A stretch of 64,000 bases of DNA from JAJRXR01 sp041402005 (GTDB lineage Bacteria > Planctomycetota > Phycisphaerae > Phycisphaerales > UBA1924): assembly GCA_041402005.1 (NCBI GenBank), contig JAWKTB010000001.1, forward strand, positions 248,001 through 312,000, written 5' to 3'. The notes under the pieces were generated by a model. That model was not told the DNA's origin. It saw nothing but the letters and a program-made list of their open reading frames with translations, and searched no databases. Shown piece after piece: positions 1 through 8,464 of this stretch. The translations under genes and the position numbers were made by a program. The stretch's first letter is position 1. Every line of letters starts with the position of its first letter.

Positions 1-2
1 GG

Positions 3-860
3 CCCAACATCCTCGGCGAGCGTCTCAGTGTCACCCCCTCCGGCGGCCACTGGCTCACCACCGTCCGTCTCGATTCACCCGCTCCACGGCGCGCCCTTGT
101 CCGCGATGGCGCCGCCGTCGGTGTCTCGGGCGTCCACGTCATCGAGGACGAACCGATCCCGGCCCCCCTCGGCTTCGACGGCGAGCGCTGGGGTCAGGCC
201 GTCTCGTACGACCTGAACGACGACGGGCGCCTCCTGCTCGCGGCACGCACGCGCACGGGCCAGGGCGCGGGCCTCGAGACGTTCCCGTGCCTCGTCCTCG
301 ATGACGAGATCCTGTTCCAGTCGGGCGATCTCACGAGCACTCCCGGCTCGCAGACCATCCTCACCAACTTCGAGGCGGTCGAGCTCAACGCCCAGGGCGA
401 CTACGCCTGCGCCGTCTCCGCCGTCGAGCCGCCCAACTTCTTGATGTTCGTCGGCATCCTCGTCAATGGCGAGCTGGTGATCCGCTCGGGCACGCCGATC
501 GACTGGGACGGCGATGGCGTTCCCGAGGCCGGCTTCATCCGACTCGCGCCGCTTGCGCCCGCCGACGCGATGCTCGAGCTCTCCGACCGCGACGAGGACG
601 ACGTGGTGCGCCTGATGATGGTCGCCGATACTTCCTCAGGCCGCGCCGTCGTCAGCGCCTCGATCCAGCTCGACCACCCGCCCTGCCCGGGGGACCTCGC
701 CGACCCGCCCGATCACGTGCTCGATTTCTCTGACGTGCTCGCGTTCCTCGCCTACTTCGACGACCACGACCCGCGCGCCGACCTCGCCCCGCCCGAGGGC
801 GTGTGGGACTTCTCCGACATCTTCGCGTTCATGGTCGCGTTCGCGGCGGGCTGCCCGTAG
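3..860 (+). CDS. Secreted protein with C-terminal GC-type dockerin module (5' end outside window)
   Basis: The frame is open from the window edge, so the start and signal peptide are missing; 285 residues are visible. The N-terminal part has short repeats of the kind 'RDGAAVGV...G-RW' and 'DDEILFQSGD', compatible with a beta-propeller-like secreted protein, but I do not recognise the family. The last ~60 residues are a paired module: CPGDLADP..., LDFSDVLAFLAYF, then ADLAPP..., WDFSDIFAFMVAF, ending AAGCP. Each half resembles a dockerin calcium-binding repeat, and the flanking Cys residues probably close the module. Such modules are inferred to anchor or sort proteins in Phycisphaerae. It runs convergent to rmuC with a 77-bp gap and no clear terminator. 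Confidence 0.85.
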   Translation, partial: PNILGERLSVTPSGGHWLTTVRLDSPAPRRALVRDGAAVGVSGVHVIEDEPIPAPLGFDGERWGQAVSYDLNDDGRLLLAARTRTGQGAGLETFPCLVLDDEILFQSGDLTSTPGSQTILTNFEAVELNAQGDYACAVSAVEPPNFLMFVGILVNGELVIRSGTPIDWDGDGVPEAGFIRLAPLAPADAMLELSDRDEDDVVRLMMVADTSSGRAVVSASIQLDHPPCPGDLADPPDHVLDFSDVLAFLAYFDDHDPRADLAPPEGVWDFSDIFAFMVAFAAGCP

Positions 861-937
861 GCGTCACGCCCTGCTCGGGTATCCTCCTGCCCGATGGTGG
901 AGCCCTGACGGGCGAATCAGGGTCGAATCCGGGCGGG

Positions 938-2353
938 TCAGGCCTTCTTGCCCGAGGGCGCGGCGCCGCTCCCGTTCGTGACGACACTGACGCCATTGGT
1001 TCCGTTGGAGGCGTTCGTCGGCGACGCCCCCGCCGCCTGGAGCATCCGCGTCGAGCCGTCCACGGGCTTGAGCTCCGCCAGCGGCTTGCCCGACTTCGCC
1101 CCCGCGTCCTCGAACTTCTTCAAGGTCGGCGTCAGGCGCGAGTCGATCGACCCCACCAGCTTGTTGTACCGCTCCACGCTCTGACGGATCGAGTCGCCCA
1201 GCTTGTCCGCGTGCTCAAACGCGGCGCCGGCCCGCTCGTGCAGCTCCACGCCCAGGCGGATCAGCTCGCGCGTCTCCTGCGCCAGCTTGTGCTCGTGCCA
1301 CCCGACCGCGACCGCGCGGAGCAACCCGATCAGCGTGCTCGGGCTCGCGAGGATCACGCCCCGCTGGGCCGCCTCCTCGAGCAGCTCGGGCTTGCGCTGC
1401 AGCGCCGCGTCGATGAAGTGATCGCCCGGCACGAACATCACCACGAACTCCGCCGACCCCTGCCACGCCGCCCAGTACGACTTGTCGGCGAGCTTCTTCG
1501 CCTGCTCACTCACGTGCTTGGCGAATCGATCGAGGTGCCCGTCGCGCTTCTTCTCGTCGGGCTCGTTGACCGCCTCGATGTACGCCAGCGTGTTCGTCTT
1601 CGCGTCGATCGCGATCACCCGCTCGTTGGGCAGCTTCACGACCATGTCGGGGCGGAGCAGGTTCCCCTTCGCGTCCCGCTGGCTCGCCTGCTCGACGAAG
1701 TCGCAGTAGCTGGTCATGCCCGCGAGCTCCGCGACGCGCTTGAGCTGGATCTCGCCGTACTGGCCACGGATCTCGGGCTTCGAGAGCGCCCGCGTCAGCC
1801 TCGCTGTCTCGTCGCGCAGGGCGTTGTTCGCCCCCGTCATCGACTCGACGTTGGTCATCAGCTTGGCGAAGCTCTCGGTCCGGGCCTTCTCGATCTGCTC
1901 GAGCTTCTCGCGGGTCGCCGCCAGCGTCTCGCCGATCGGCTTGACCAGCTCCGAGTGCTCCTTCTTGGCCGCCTCGAAGACGGGCTTGGCCTGCTGGATG
2001 AACTCGTCGCGGCTGCTCTTGAGCGCCTCGGCGCTGAGGGCCTTGAACGCGTCGCTGAACCGCTTCTCCAGCGTCCCGCGCTCGGCGAGCTCCCGGGCGG
2101 TCGCCTCGCGCCGCTCGTCCGCCCTGGCCAGATCGTTCTGGGCCTGCTGGAGCTTGAGCCGCAGCTCCTCGATCACGCCCTCGTCCTGGACCAGGCGGTC
2201 GCGCGAGTAGGCGAGCTCGCGTTCGAGGGATTCGACGTTGCCCCGGGCCTCGCCGGTCTCCTTGGCGAACTGGGCGCGTCCGAGCAGAGCCCAGGCGAGC
2301 GCCCCGGCGAGGAAGACGCTCGCAACCGACAGAACGATGATGGCGATCTCCAT
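938..2353 (-). CDS. rmuC: RmuC-family DNA recombination protein
   Basis: 471 residues. An N-terminal membrane segment (about residues 3-23) is followed by a long coiled coil (about 30-170) and a C-terminal RmuC nuclease-like core with motifs such as RGQYGEIQLKRV, DAKTNTLAYIEA and ASPSTLIGLLRAV. RmuC proteins limit DNA inversions and rearrangements; the core belongs to the PD-(D/E)XK-like group. I chose the ATG whose complement lies at 2351-2353 because it starts the membrane segment; the frame is open further upstream to 2605, but that extension is low-complexity. A TAGACT hexamer (complement of 2361-2366) ends 7 nt before this start, suggesting a leaderless transcript. Confidence 0.93.
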   Translation of the reverse strand: MEIAIIVLSVASVFLAGALAWALLGRAQFAKETGEARGNVESLERELAYSRDRLVQDEGVIEELRLKLQQAQNDLARADERREATARELAERGTLEKRFSDAFKALSAEALKSSRDEFIQQAKPVFEAAKKEHSELVKPIGETLAATREKLEQIEKARTESFAKLMTNVESMTGANNALRDETARLTRALSKPEIRGQYGEIQLKRVAELAGMTSYCDFVEQASQRDAKGNLLRPDMVVKLPNERVIAIDAKTNTLAYIEAVNEPDEKKRDGHLDRFAKHVSEQAKKLADKSYWAAWQGSAEFVVMFVPGDHFIDAALQRKPELLEEAAQRGVILASPSTLIGLLRAVAVGWHEHKLAQETRELIRLGVELHERAGAAFEHADKLGDSIRQSVERYNKLVGSIDSRLTPTLKKFEDAGAKSGKPLAELKPVDGSTRMLQAAGASPTNASNGTNGVSVVTNGSGAAPSGKKA

Positions 2354-2546
2354 GCGGGCGAGTCTAGCTCTCGCCGCCCGTGGCGCCCGCCCATGCACAA
2401 CGCGTGGAAAGCCTGCCGGTTGGGCGATTTCGCGTCGGGAGCGGGGCAGGCGGAGTTCCGCCGCGCCGGGCGGCGGTCGGACCTGTGTTCGTCGCCTGCC
2501 AGATTGACACTCTCTTCGCACGCGCCACGGGAGCCCTGGCAGGTTC

Positions 2547-3239
2547 ATGACCGCGCCACCCCCGATCCCCCCGCGCCAGGCCCGCCCATCCTCGCCCCCG
2601 CCCATGCCCAGTGCCCCCCCGATCAGGCACGCCCATTGCCACCCATCTGGCCCGATGCGCGAGGTGTCGCTCCATCACGACGCGGGCCAGGGCGGCCCGG
2701 GCTCCCGCCCCAACCCCCACCCGGGGCCCGAGGGCTCCCCCGCCCCCGAGCCCGTCGGCGGGCGCCTGAACCTTCTTCTTTCCTACGCCGGCTGGCGTCC
2801 CGAGCCCTGGATCGACCGCCTCCCCCGCCTGCTCGAGCCCATGGGGGTCCAGTCCCTGCGGGCCGGCTCCGGGCGCGAGGCCTCGGACGTCATCCGCAAG
2901 TACCCGATCCACATCGCGGTCGTGGACCTGGGCCTGCCCCTGGCGGAGGGCCAGCGCGTCGCCCAGGGGGCGGAGGGCGCGAGCTACCGCCTGCTCGAGA
3001 TGCTTCGCCGCCTGGACTGCCCCCCGCCGACGGTCGTGGTGCGCCAGGGGCGCTCCTCGCGTGACGATCGTCGAGAGATGGCCGCCGCCCTCCGCGCCGG
3101 CGCCTTCGCCGTCATCAACCGCCCGCACGACACGGGGGAGCTGGAGCTGCTGCTCGAGGTGCTTCGGCGTGTGCTCGCGCGCCACTACGCCGGGCGCTGG
3201 CCCGTCAACCCGTCCAGACCGTTGCCACGAACCATGTAG
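2547..3239 (+). CDS. Degenerate response-regulator receiver-like protein
   Basis: Up to 230 residues; the first ~70 are Pro/Gly-rich low complexity, so the true start may be the ATG at 2655. The rest reads like a receiver domain: a first beta strand (LNLLLSYAGW), an alpha helix, the strand HIAVVDLGLPLA whose Asp sits where the phospho-acceptor normally is, PPTVVVRQG, and the RAGAFAVINRP segment equivalent to the Lys-containing beta-5 loop. The usual acidic pair after the first strand is missing, and no output domain is present. It may therefore be an inactive or atypical single-domain receiver. It lies just upstream of groES in the same direction. A TTGACA at 2504-2509 has no convincing -10 partner. 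Confidence 0.6.
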   Translation: MTAPPPIPPRQARPSSPPPMPSAPPIRHAHCHPSGPMREVSLHHDAGQGGPGSRPNPHPGPEGSPAPEPVGGRLNLLLSYAGWRPEPWIDRLPRLLEPMGVQSLRAGSGREASDVIRKYPIHIAVVDLGLPLAEGQRVAQGAEGASYRLLEMLRRLDCPPPTVVVRQGRSSRDDRREMAAALRAGAFAVINRPHDTGELELLLEVLRRVLARHYAGRWPVNPSRPLPRTM

Positions 3240-3240
3240 A

Positions 3241-3393
3241 GATGGCCAGATGGCAAATTGCCAGATGGCAGATTCGGAAGTGGGACAACGCCGCCGAGAA
3301 CTGAACCGTTTCGATCAAGTCAGACTTACACACGCACCCGGGCCAGCTCTTCCTCTCTGCAATCTGGCCCTCTGCCATCTGGAGATCTGAGAA
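3241..3393 (+). promoter_or_regulatory. Long hairpin over the groES ribosome binding site
   Basis: Left arm CCAGATGGCA (3246-3255) is complementary to TGCCATCTGG (3373-3382), and GCCAGAT (3260-3266) to ATCTGGC (3362-3368). The left arm holds the 11-mer GCCAGATGGCA twice (3245 and 3260), so the pairing can shift register. The last two G of the right arm begin GGAG (3381-3384), the groES ribosome binding site 9 nt before the ATG, so the fold would partly hide it. A matching element precedes groEL. The regulatory role is inferred. Confidence 0.6.
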
Positions 3394-3708
3394 ATGCCCA
3401 CCGCGACCAAGTCCAAGCTCAAGATCCGCCCGCTGCACGACAAGATCCTCGTCCGTCGCGACGAGGCCGAGGGACGCACCGAGAGCGGCATCTACCTCCC
3501 CGAGGGCTCCAAGGACCGCCCCAAGACCGGCGTCGTCGAGTCCGTCGGCGACGGCGCGCTCAACACCGAGACCGGCGAGCGCACGCCCCTGACCGTCAAG
3601 AAGGGCGACCGCGTCATCTTCTCCTCGTACGCCGGCACGGAGATCAAGCTCAACGACGAGGAGCTGCTGATCATGAGCGAGGACGAGGTCCTGGCCATCA
3701 TCGACTGA
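3394..3708 (+). CDS. groES: Co-chaperonin GroES
   Basis: 104 residues, normal length. Cpn10 features are present: IRPLHDKILVRRDEAE at the N-terminus, the mobile loop with ESGIYLPEGS, G-V-V-ES-VGDG, KKGDRVIFSSYAGTEIK and EELLIMSEDEVLAII at the C-terminus. It forms the heptameric lid of the GroEL folding chamber in the cytoplasm. Unlike the usual groES-groEL arrangement, three hairpins and two small genes lie between it and groEL. No CIRCE element (HrcA operator) is visible upstream; the distinctive upstream feature is a long hairpin at the ribosome binding site. Confidence 0.97.
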   Translation: MPTATKSKLKIRPLHDKILVRRDEAEGRTESGIYLPEGSKDRPKTGVVESVGDGALNTETGERTPLTVKKGDRVIFSSYAGTEIKLNDEELLIMSEDEVLAIID

Positions 3709-3725
3709 CCGCTTGCCTCACGGAG

Positions 3726-3810
3726 GGGTGGGCTTCCAGCCCACCCGTTCCCCCCGGTGGGGCCGGTTTCCAACCGGCCCGAAGACCCCGAGCCGGTTGA
3801 AAACCGGCTC
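3726..3810 (+). repeat. Three tandem hairpins after groES
   Basis: Three perfect or near-perfect stem-loops follow one another: GGGTGGGCT...AGCCCACCC (3726-3746), GGGCCGGTT...AACCGGCCC (3760-3780) and GAGCCGGTT...AACCGGCTC (3790-3810). The second, with its flank TCCCCCCGGTG, occurs again in inverse orientation at 35217-35247 over about 31 identical bases. These behave like an interspersed palindromic repeat rather than a gene-specific terminator, as no T-run follows. Confidence 0.75.
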
Positions 3811-3830
3811 CGCCGAAGACAGGAGCGATC

Positions 3831-4085
3831 ATGAATGCCGAGACCATCAAGGCCGTCCTCGACGGGGCGAAGGAGCACTCCGCCCGAGTCGCCGTCGGGT
3901 TCGCAAACCGCTCCTTCTTCATCAAGGACATCACCAGCGTCAGGGACTGGCCAATCGACGACGACACGCTCTTCATGGTCAAGGGTCAGGTCTACGACAC
4001 GGGCCATTCCCGCGACTACACCGCCGAGGTCGTCCACTTCCAGGCCTCCGACGTCGTCTCCCTCGCCCGCCCCGCCGACGCCTAA
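3831..4085 (+). CDS. Small conserved-looking protein of unknown function between groES and groEL
   Basis: 84 residues, not recognised. An AGGAG box lies 6 nt before the ATG. The sequence alternates charged helix (MNAETIKAVLDGAKEH) with beta-like stretches (ARVAVGFANRSFFIKDI, TLFMVKGQVYDTG) and ends EVVHFQASDVVSLARPADA. There is no signal peptide, membrane segment or Cys. It is followed 9 nt later by a second small gene with the same codon style, so the two probably form a pair within the chaperonin locus. A role with GroEL/ES is only suggested by position. Confidence 0.7.
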   Translation: MNAETIKAVLDGAKEHSARVAVGFANRSFFIKDITSVRDWPIDDDTLFMVKGQVYDTGHSRDYTAEVVHFQASDVVSLARPADA

Positions 4086-4094
4086 GGGACCATC

Positions 4095-4328
4095 ATGACC
4101 TCCGACCAGCTCCGACAAGCCCTGCGCGAACTCAACGGCGACCGCGACGCCACCTTCGCCCTCACCGGCATGGACCACGTCCTCGCCGAGCTCACCGTCC
4201 ACCACGCCATGCTCGTCCCCGACGAGCCCGACCACCTCGTCAAGGTCACCGACGGCAAGTCCATCTACATCATCGAGTCCGAACGCGTCGCCTGGGTGAG
4301 GATCGGACTGAACGGAAAGGTCAAGTAG
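4095..4328 (+). CDS. Small protein of unknown function upstream of groEL
   Basis: 77 residues, not recognised. The start follows AAGGGA by 6 nt. It reads as a helix (TSDQLRQALRELNGDRDATF) followed by beta-rich sequence with LVPDEPDHLVKVTDGKSIYIIESERVAWVRIG, suggesting a small alpha/beta fold. It follows the 84-residue gene closely and stops just before the hairpin that leads into groEL. It might be a paralogue of its neighbour: both are short, soluble and end in a beta segment containing a V-A/V-S or V-A-W motif. I cannot confirm this by eye. Confidence 0.65.
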   Translation: MTSDQLRQALRELNGDRDATFALTGMDHVLAELTVHHAMLVPDEPDHLVKVTDGKSIYIIESERVAWVRIGLNGKVK

Positions 4329-4335
4329 CAGACAC

Positions 4336-4474
4336 CAAATGGCCAAATGGCCAAATGGCAAATCGCCAAATGGCCAAATGAAGACCGCCGCATCGAACTG
4401 AGGAACTGAGAACAAGAACCCCGGGCCCGCCTTTATTTGGCAAATTGGCCCTTTGCAAATTTGGAGTTTTCCCC
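4336..4474 (+). promoter_or_regulatory. Long hairpin over the groEL ribosome binding site
   Basis: The left side (about 4335-4380) is built from repeats of GGCCAAATGG; the right side (about 4435-4464) reads TATTTGGC...TTGCAAATTTGG. CCAAAT near 4351 pairs with ATTTGG (4459-4464), whose final GG starts GGAG (4463-4466), the ribosome binding site 8 nt before the ATG. The same helix upstream of groES is CCAGAT/ATCTGG, so a G-C pair there is replaced by an A-T pair here, as expected if the fold is maintained. The middle also shares 'GAACTGA' and 'CCCGGGCC' words with the groES element. Confidence 0.6.
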
Positions 4475-6106
<1,632 letters not shown>

Positions 6107-6130
6107 CGGGCTCGAAACGAGTTCGTCGCC

Positions 6131-6164
6131 GAGGCCTGGCAGTGTGCCAGGCCTCTTTTCATTT
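6131..6164 (+). terminator. Rho-independent terminator of groEL
   Basis: GAGGCCTGGCA...TGCCAGGCCTC is a perfect stem with a 3-nt loop, followed by TTTTCATTT. It starts 25 bp after the groEL stop. Confidence 0.92.
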
Positions 6165-6301
6165 GCGAACATTGCCCAAGTTGAACTCTGGCATCTCCAT
6201 GGGAATCGGACGATACTGCGAAGGGAACGACCTCCAGCGTGCCTAAGCCGAGGGGCGTTTGGCTTCAACACTTGGTCATCCCGACTCCAGGGAGGCCTTC
6301 A

Positions 6302-7177
6302 ATGCATATGGCGTCCGACGCAAACGATCACTCAAGAACCCTCCGGCAACTATTGGGTTCTGAGTACCCATTTGCAAAAATAGACGAGGCGTCTGATCGC
6401 CAACGCATGCAGATACGAAAGACGAGAGAAAACGCAGCCGCCGAACATTCGGCCGCAAAGACCGCAGCGGTTGTCATCGGATTGATCATTCTTGTGGTGA
6501 TTCTTGTAGCGGGTGGATCAGAGCTTTTAGCAAACCCACTCGCATTGGGATGCTGCGCTGCACCGATTATAGTCGGGCTCGCTGCTTACTTCGGGCTCGA
6601 TAAGGATGGGATGAAGCATCGTCAACAGGACCAACTGGCCCAGATCGACAAGATCAAGCTTCGATCTACGGCTGAAAGGCAAACACTCCTCCATGAGACG
6701 CTAGCAAGGTACTTCGCGAATCACAAGCACTCGCTGCGTCCAGTATGTACCGTCGGATGCTCGTCTGTATTTGCAGGACACTCGGGTGTTGCCATCGCAG
6801 ACTACCGGGCAGAAGTCTTGGTGTTTGTGCATACCAAGAATATCCGGAAAATATGTCAAGTCGCAATTCGGCAAATGCCCACGATGGTAGGAAAAGGGTC
6901 CGGCAACGCCGCAGCGAGTATCTTGAGTACAGCTGCCGTAGGTGGCCTTCTATTCGGTGGTGCAGGGGCGGTCGTGGGAGCGATCACGGGGTCTCACATA
7001 GAGGGCGAGCGATCGAAGTCATCGGTGGGCGCCGATCACCATTTGCTTGAGATCACGACGCGGTTGACCGAGTTGCCGGTTGTTCACGTTGACTTCGGTG
7101 CCAACTACGCTGCATGCGTTGCCGCAGTTCAATCGATAATGAATACGACTGGCGTGGACGACTTCGGCAAAAGATGA
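6302..7177 (+). CDS. Putative two-helix membrane protein on an AT-rich island
   Basis: 291 residues from the ATG at 6302, which has GGGAGG 7 nt upstream. After a charged N-terminus (about 1-60) come two hydrophobic segments: TAAVVIGLIILVVILVAGG and NPLALGCCAAPIIVGLAAYF. A soluble region follows, then a Gly/Ala-rich stretch (STAAVGGLLFGGAGAVVGAITG) resembling a glycine zipper, and a short tail. No family is recognised. Codon use and base composition are clearly more AT-rich than the flanking genes, which suggests recent transfer. The unusual tRNA and AT-rich DNA immediately downstream fit that view. Confidence 0.75.
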   Translation: MHMASDANDHSRTLRQLLGSEYPFAKIDEASDRQRMQIRKTRENAAAEHSAAKTAAVVIGLIILVVILVAGGSELLANPLALGCCAAPIIVGLAAYFGLDKDGMKHRQQDQLAQIDKIKLRSTAERQTLLHETLARYFANHKHSLRPVCTVGCSSVFAGHSGVAIADYRAEVLVFVHTKNIRKICQVAIRQMPTMVGKGSGNAAASILSTAAVGGLLFGGAGAVVGAITGSHIEGERSKSSVGADHHLLEITTRLTELPVVHVDFGANYAACVAAVQSIMNTTGVDDFGKR

Positions 7178-7250
7178 TCGCATTGAACCGCCGCCCGAAC
7201 GCCTCGGTGGCTGGCGGCTCAGTGCAGAAGTCCACGACTACGATACGAAC

Positions 7251-7324
7251 TGGAGGCGACGGGACTCGAACCCGCGTTTCTAGAGTTTTAAGCTCTGTGT
7301 CGTGTCCTATTAGACCACGCCCCT
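7251..7324 (-). tRNA. tRNA-like gene with UAA anticodon and short variable loop
   Basis: The complement folds as a tRNA: acceptor AGGGGCG/CGCCTCC (A-C mismatch at the first pair), D arm GTC/GAC with GG in the loop, anticodon stem CAGAG/CTCTA with loop CTTAAAA (anticodon TAA, + strand 7288-7290), a 5-nt variable loop GAAAC, and T arm GCGGG-TTCGAGT-CCCGT. No CCA is encoded. UAA would read the leucine codon UUA, but bacterial tRNA-Leu normally has a long variable arm, which is absent. It may be a diverged or mobile-element tRNA, or a non-functional relic. Confidence 0.7.
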
Positions 7325-7395
7325 AATATATATAGTGTATTTAGGTTGCGATTTCCAAGAGTAAAAATAGCAAAATGTGATAAATATGTTGGGCC

Positions 7396-7492
7396 GGGTG
7401 CCGTGGAGACGCCGTCCTCGGCTTCTCCACGATCTCGCGCAAGACCCTCGGCAACTGCCCGTGGAGAAGGCTTCGCCGTCTCCACGCCACCC
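7396..7492. repeat. REP-like repeat copy 1 (two inverted hairpin units)
   Basis: Ends GGGTGCCGTGGAGACGCCG and CGCCGTCTCCACGCCACCC are near-perfect inverted repeats. Each half is itself a hairpin (CGTGGAGA...TCTCCACG), so the element is two REP-like units facing each other around a 28-bp spacer. A second full copy lies at 8214-8311, a related one at 32881-32973 and a half copy at 63081-63116. Confidence 0.85.
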
Positions 7493-7565
7493 GCCGTAGC
7501 CCTGACCGACTCGCCCACGGCTTCCTCGGGGCAGTCCACCACGAGCATGTCTCGCGTTTGGCCGC

Positions 7566-8060
7566 TCACTCGGCGGGCAGATCCGAGCACCAGATATCGA
7601 GCGCCACGCGCCAGACGGCGTCGCCGCCGCGCTTGTAGAGGATGACGCCCTTGCCGGTGTCGTCGAGCGTGCCCGAGCCGTCATTGGCGACGTCGTGCTC
7701 GACGTAGCTGCTCTGCTCGAGGGCGTACCCGTCGCCGATCATCAGGAACTCGAGCTGGGTGTTGTCCCAGTGGATGGTGTACGCCTGCATGTACGGCGCC
7801 GCCCACTCGCGGACCGCCGCCTTGCCGACCACCCGCGGCCCGTTGGGCGGCATGAACACCACGTCCTCGGTCATCACGGCGAGGATTGCTTCGAGGTCGT
7901 TGGCGTTGATCGCATCTTTGTACGCGTGCTGCGCGGCCTGGGCGCCTTGCAGCCCCGCCGGCCCGGTCGCGCATGCGCCCTTGTCCCGGCACGAGCCGCA
8001 GCTCGCGCACCCGCCGACCAGCCCGACCCACGCCACACCCGCGCTCATCCACCACTTCAT
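7566..8060 (-). CDS. SnoaL/NTF2-like secreted protein
   Basis: 164 residues. The N-terminus (MKWWMSAGVAWVGLVGGCAS) resembles a short lipoprotein signal with a possible lipobox LVGGC. The mature part matches the SnoaL/DUF4440 pattern of the NTF2-like fold: AAQHAYKDAINANDLEAILAV, then DVVFMPPNGPRVVGKAAVREW, and a C-terminal sheet ending in VWRVALDIWCSDLPAE. Such proteins bind or transform small ligands; the 'increment in use' pattern here (DVVFMPPNG) is typical of SgcJ/EcaC-like members. It has no operon partner and is flanked by two copies of the REP-like repeat. Confidence 0.75.
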   Translation of the reverse strand: MKWWMSAGVAWVGLVGGCASCGSCRDKGACATGPAGLQGAQAAQHAYKDAINANDLEAILAVMTEDVVFMPPNGPRVVGKAAVREWAAPYMQAYTIHWDNTQLEFLMIGDGYALEQSSYVEHDVANDGSGTLDDTGKGVILYKRGGDAVWRVALDIWCSDLPAE

Positions 8061-8158
8061 CGTGACACCCTTTCAGAGGGCCCGGGCGACCGAGTGCCGC
8101 CGTGCGGGGGCGGGAGGATACCAACCCGCGCAAGATGGGGCCGGGGCGCCATCCGCTC

Positions 8159-8213
8159 ATGACGACGATCGTAGAGCACACCAAGAACGGCGCCCGCGAC
8201 ATTCACTTCGGCC
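8159..8213 (+). pseudogene. 5' fragment of a gene related to the 82-residue gene at 11575, broken by a repeat
   Basis: The frame starts MTTIVEHTKNGARDIHFG and then runs straight into REP-like repeat copy 2. The intact gene at 11575-11823 starts MATIVVHTKTGARYVLLG, with 11 of 18 residues identical, but continues for another 64 residues that are absent here. The repeat appears to have inserted into, or replaced the rest of, this gene copy. Confidence 0.7.
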
Positions 8214-8311
8214 GGGCGCCGTGGAGAGGCCGTCCTCGGCTTTTCCACGATCTCGCCCAACACCCTCGGCAACTTGCCCGTGGAGAAGGCTCCGCCGTCT
8301 CCACGCCACCC
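8214..8311. repeat. REP-like repeat copy 2
   Basis: It is about 85-90% identical to copy 1 over its full length, including the spacer (ATCTCGCCCAACACCCTCGG against ATCTCGCGCAAGACCCTCGG). The outer ends are GGGCGCCGTGGAGA and TCTCCACGCCACCC. It abuts the truncated gene at 8159. The DNA from 8312 to 8464 shows nothing I can support as a gene. Confidence 0.85.
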
Positions 8312-8464
8312 ACAAACTGATCTCCCACCTCCACCCCGCGCGCGCCGAATCCCCGCCCTCTCCCTCGCAAACCTGGACGCCGGTGAGCCGACGCCGTCGC
8401 GTTGGCCCATGGGCGCCCCGGACCACTTCGAGCGCTCGCCCTGACCGACTCGGTGCCGTGGTCG

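Noticed and set aside
2504..2509. Consensus TTGACA as a promoter for the receiver-like gene
   Set aside because: No -10-like hexamer occurs 16-18 bp downstream; left as an isolated match.
803..3064. Long open frame of 753 codons on the plus strand
   Set aside because: It runs antisense through rmuC, has biased composition and no recognisable domain; it is a high-GC shadow frame.
3241..3393. CIRCE/HrcA operator before groES
   Set aside because: TTAGCACTC-N9-GAGTGCTAA is absent before groES and groEL; only the long hairpins are found.
7396..8311. CRISPR array
   Set aside because: The two long repeats are 720 bp apart, are palindromic pairs of units and have no regular spacers or cas genes.
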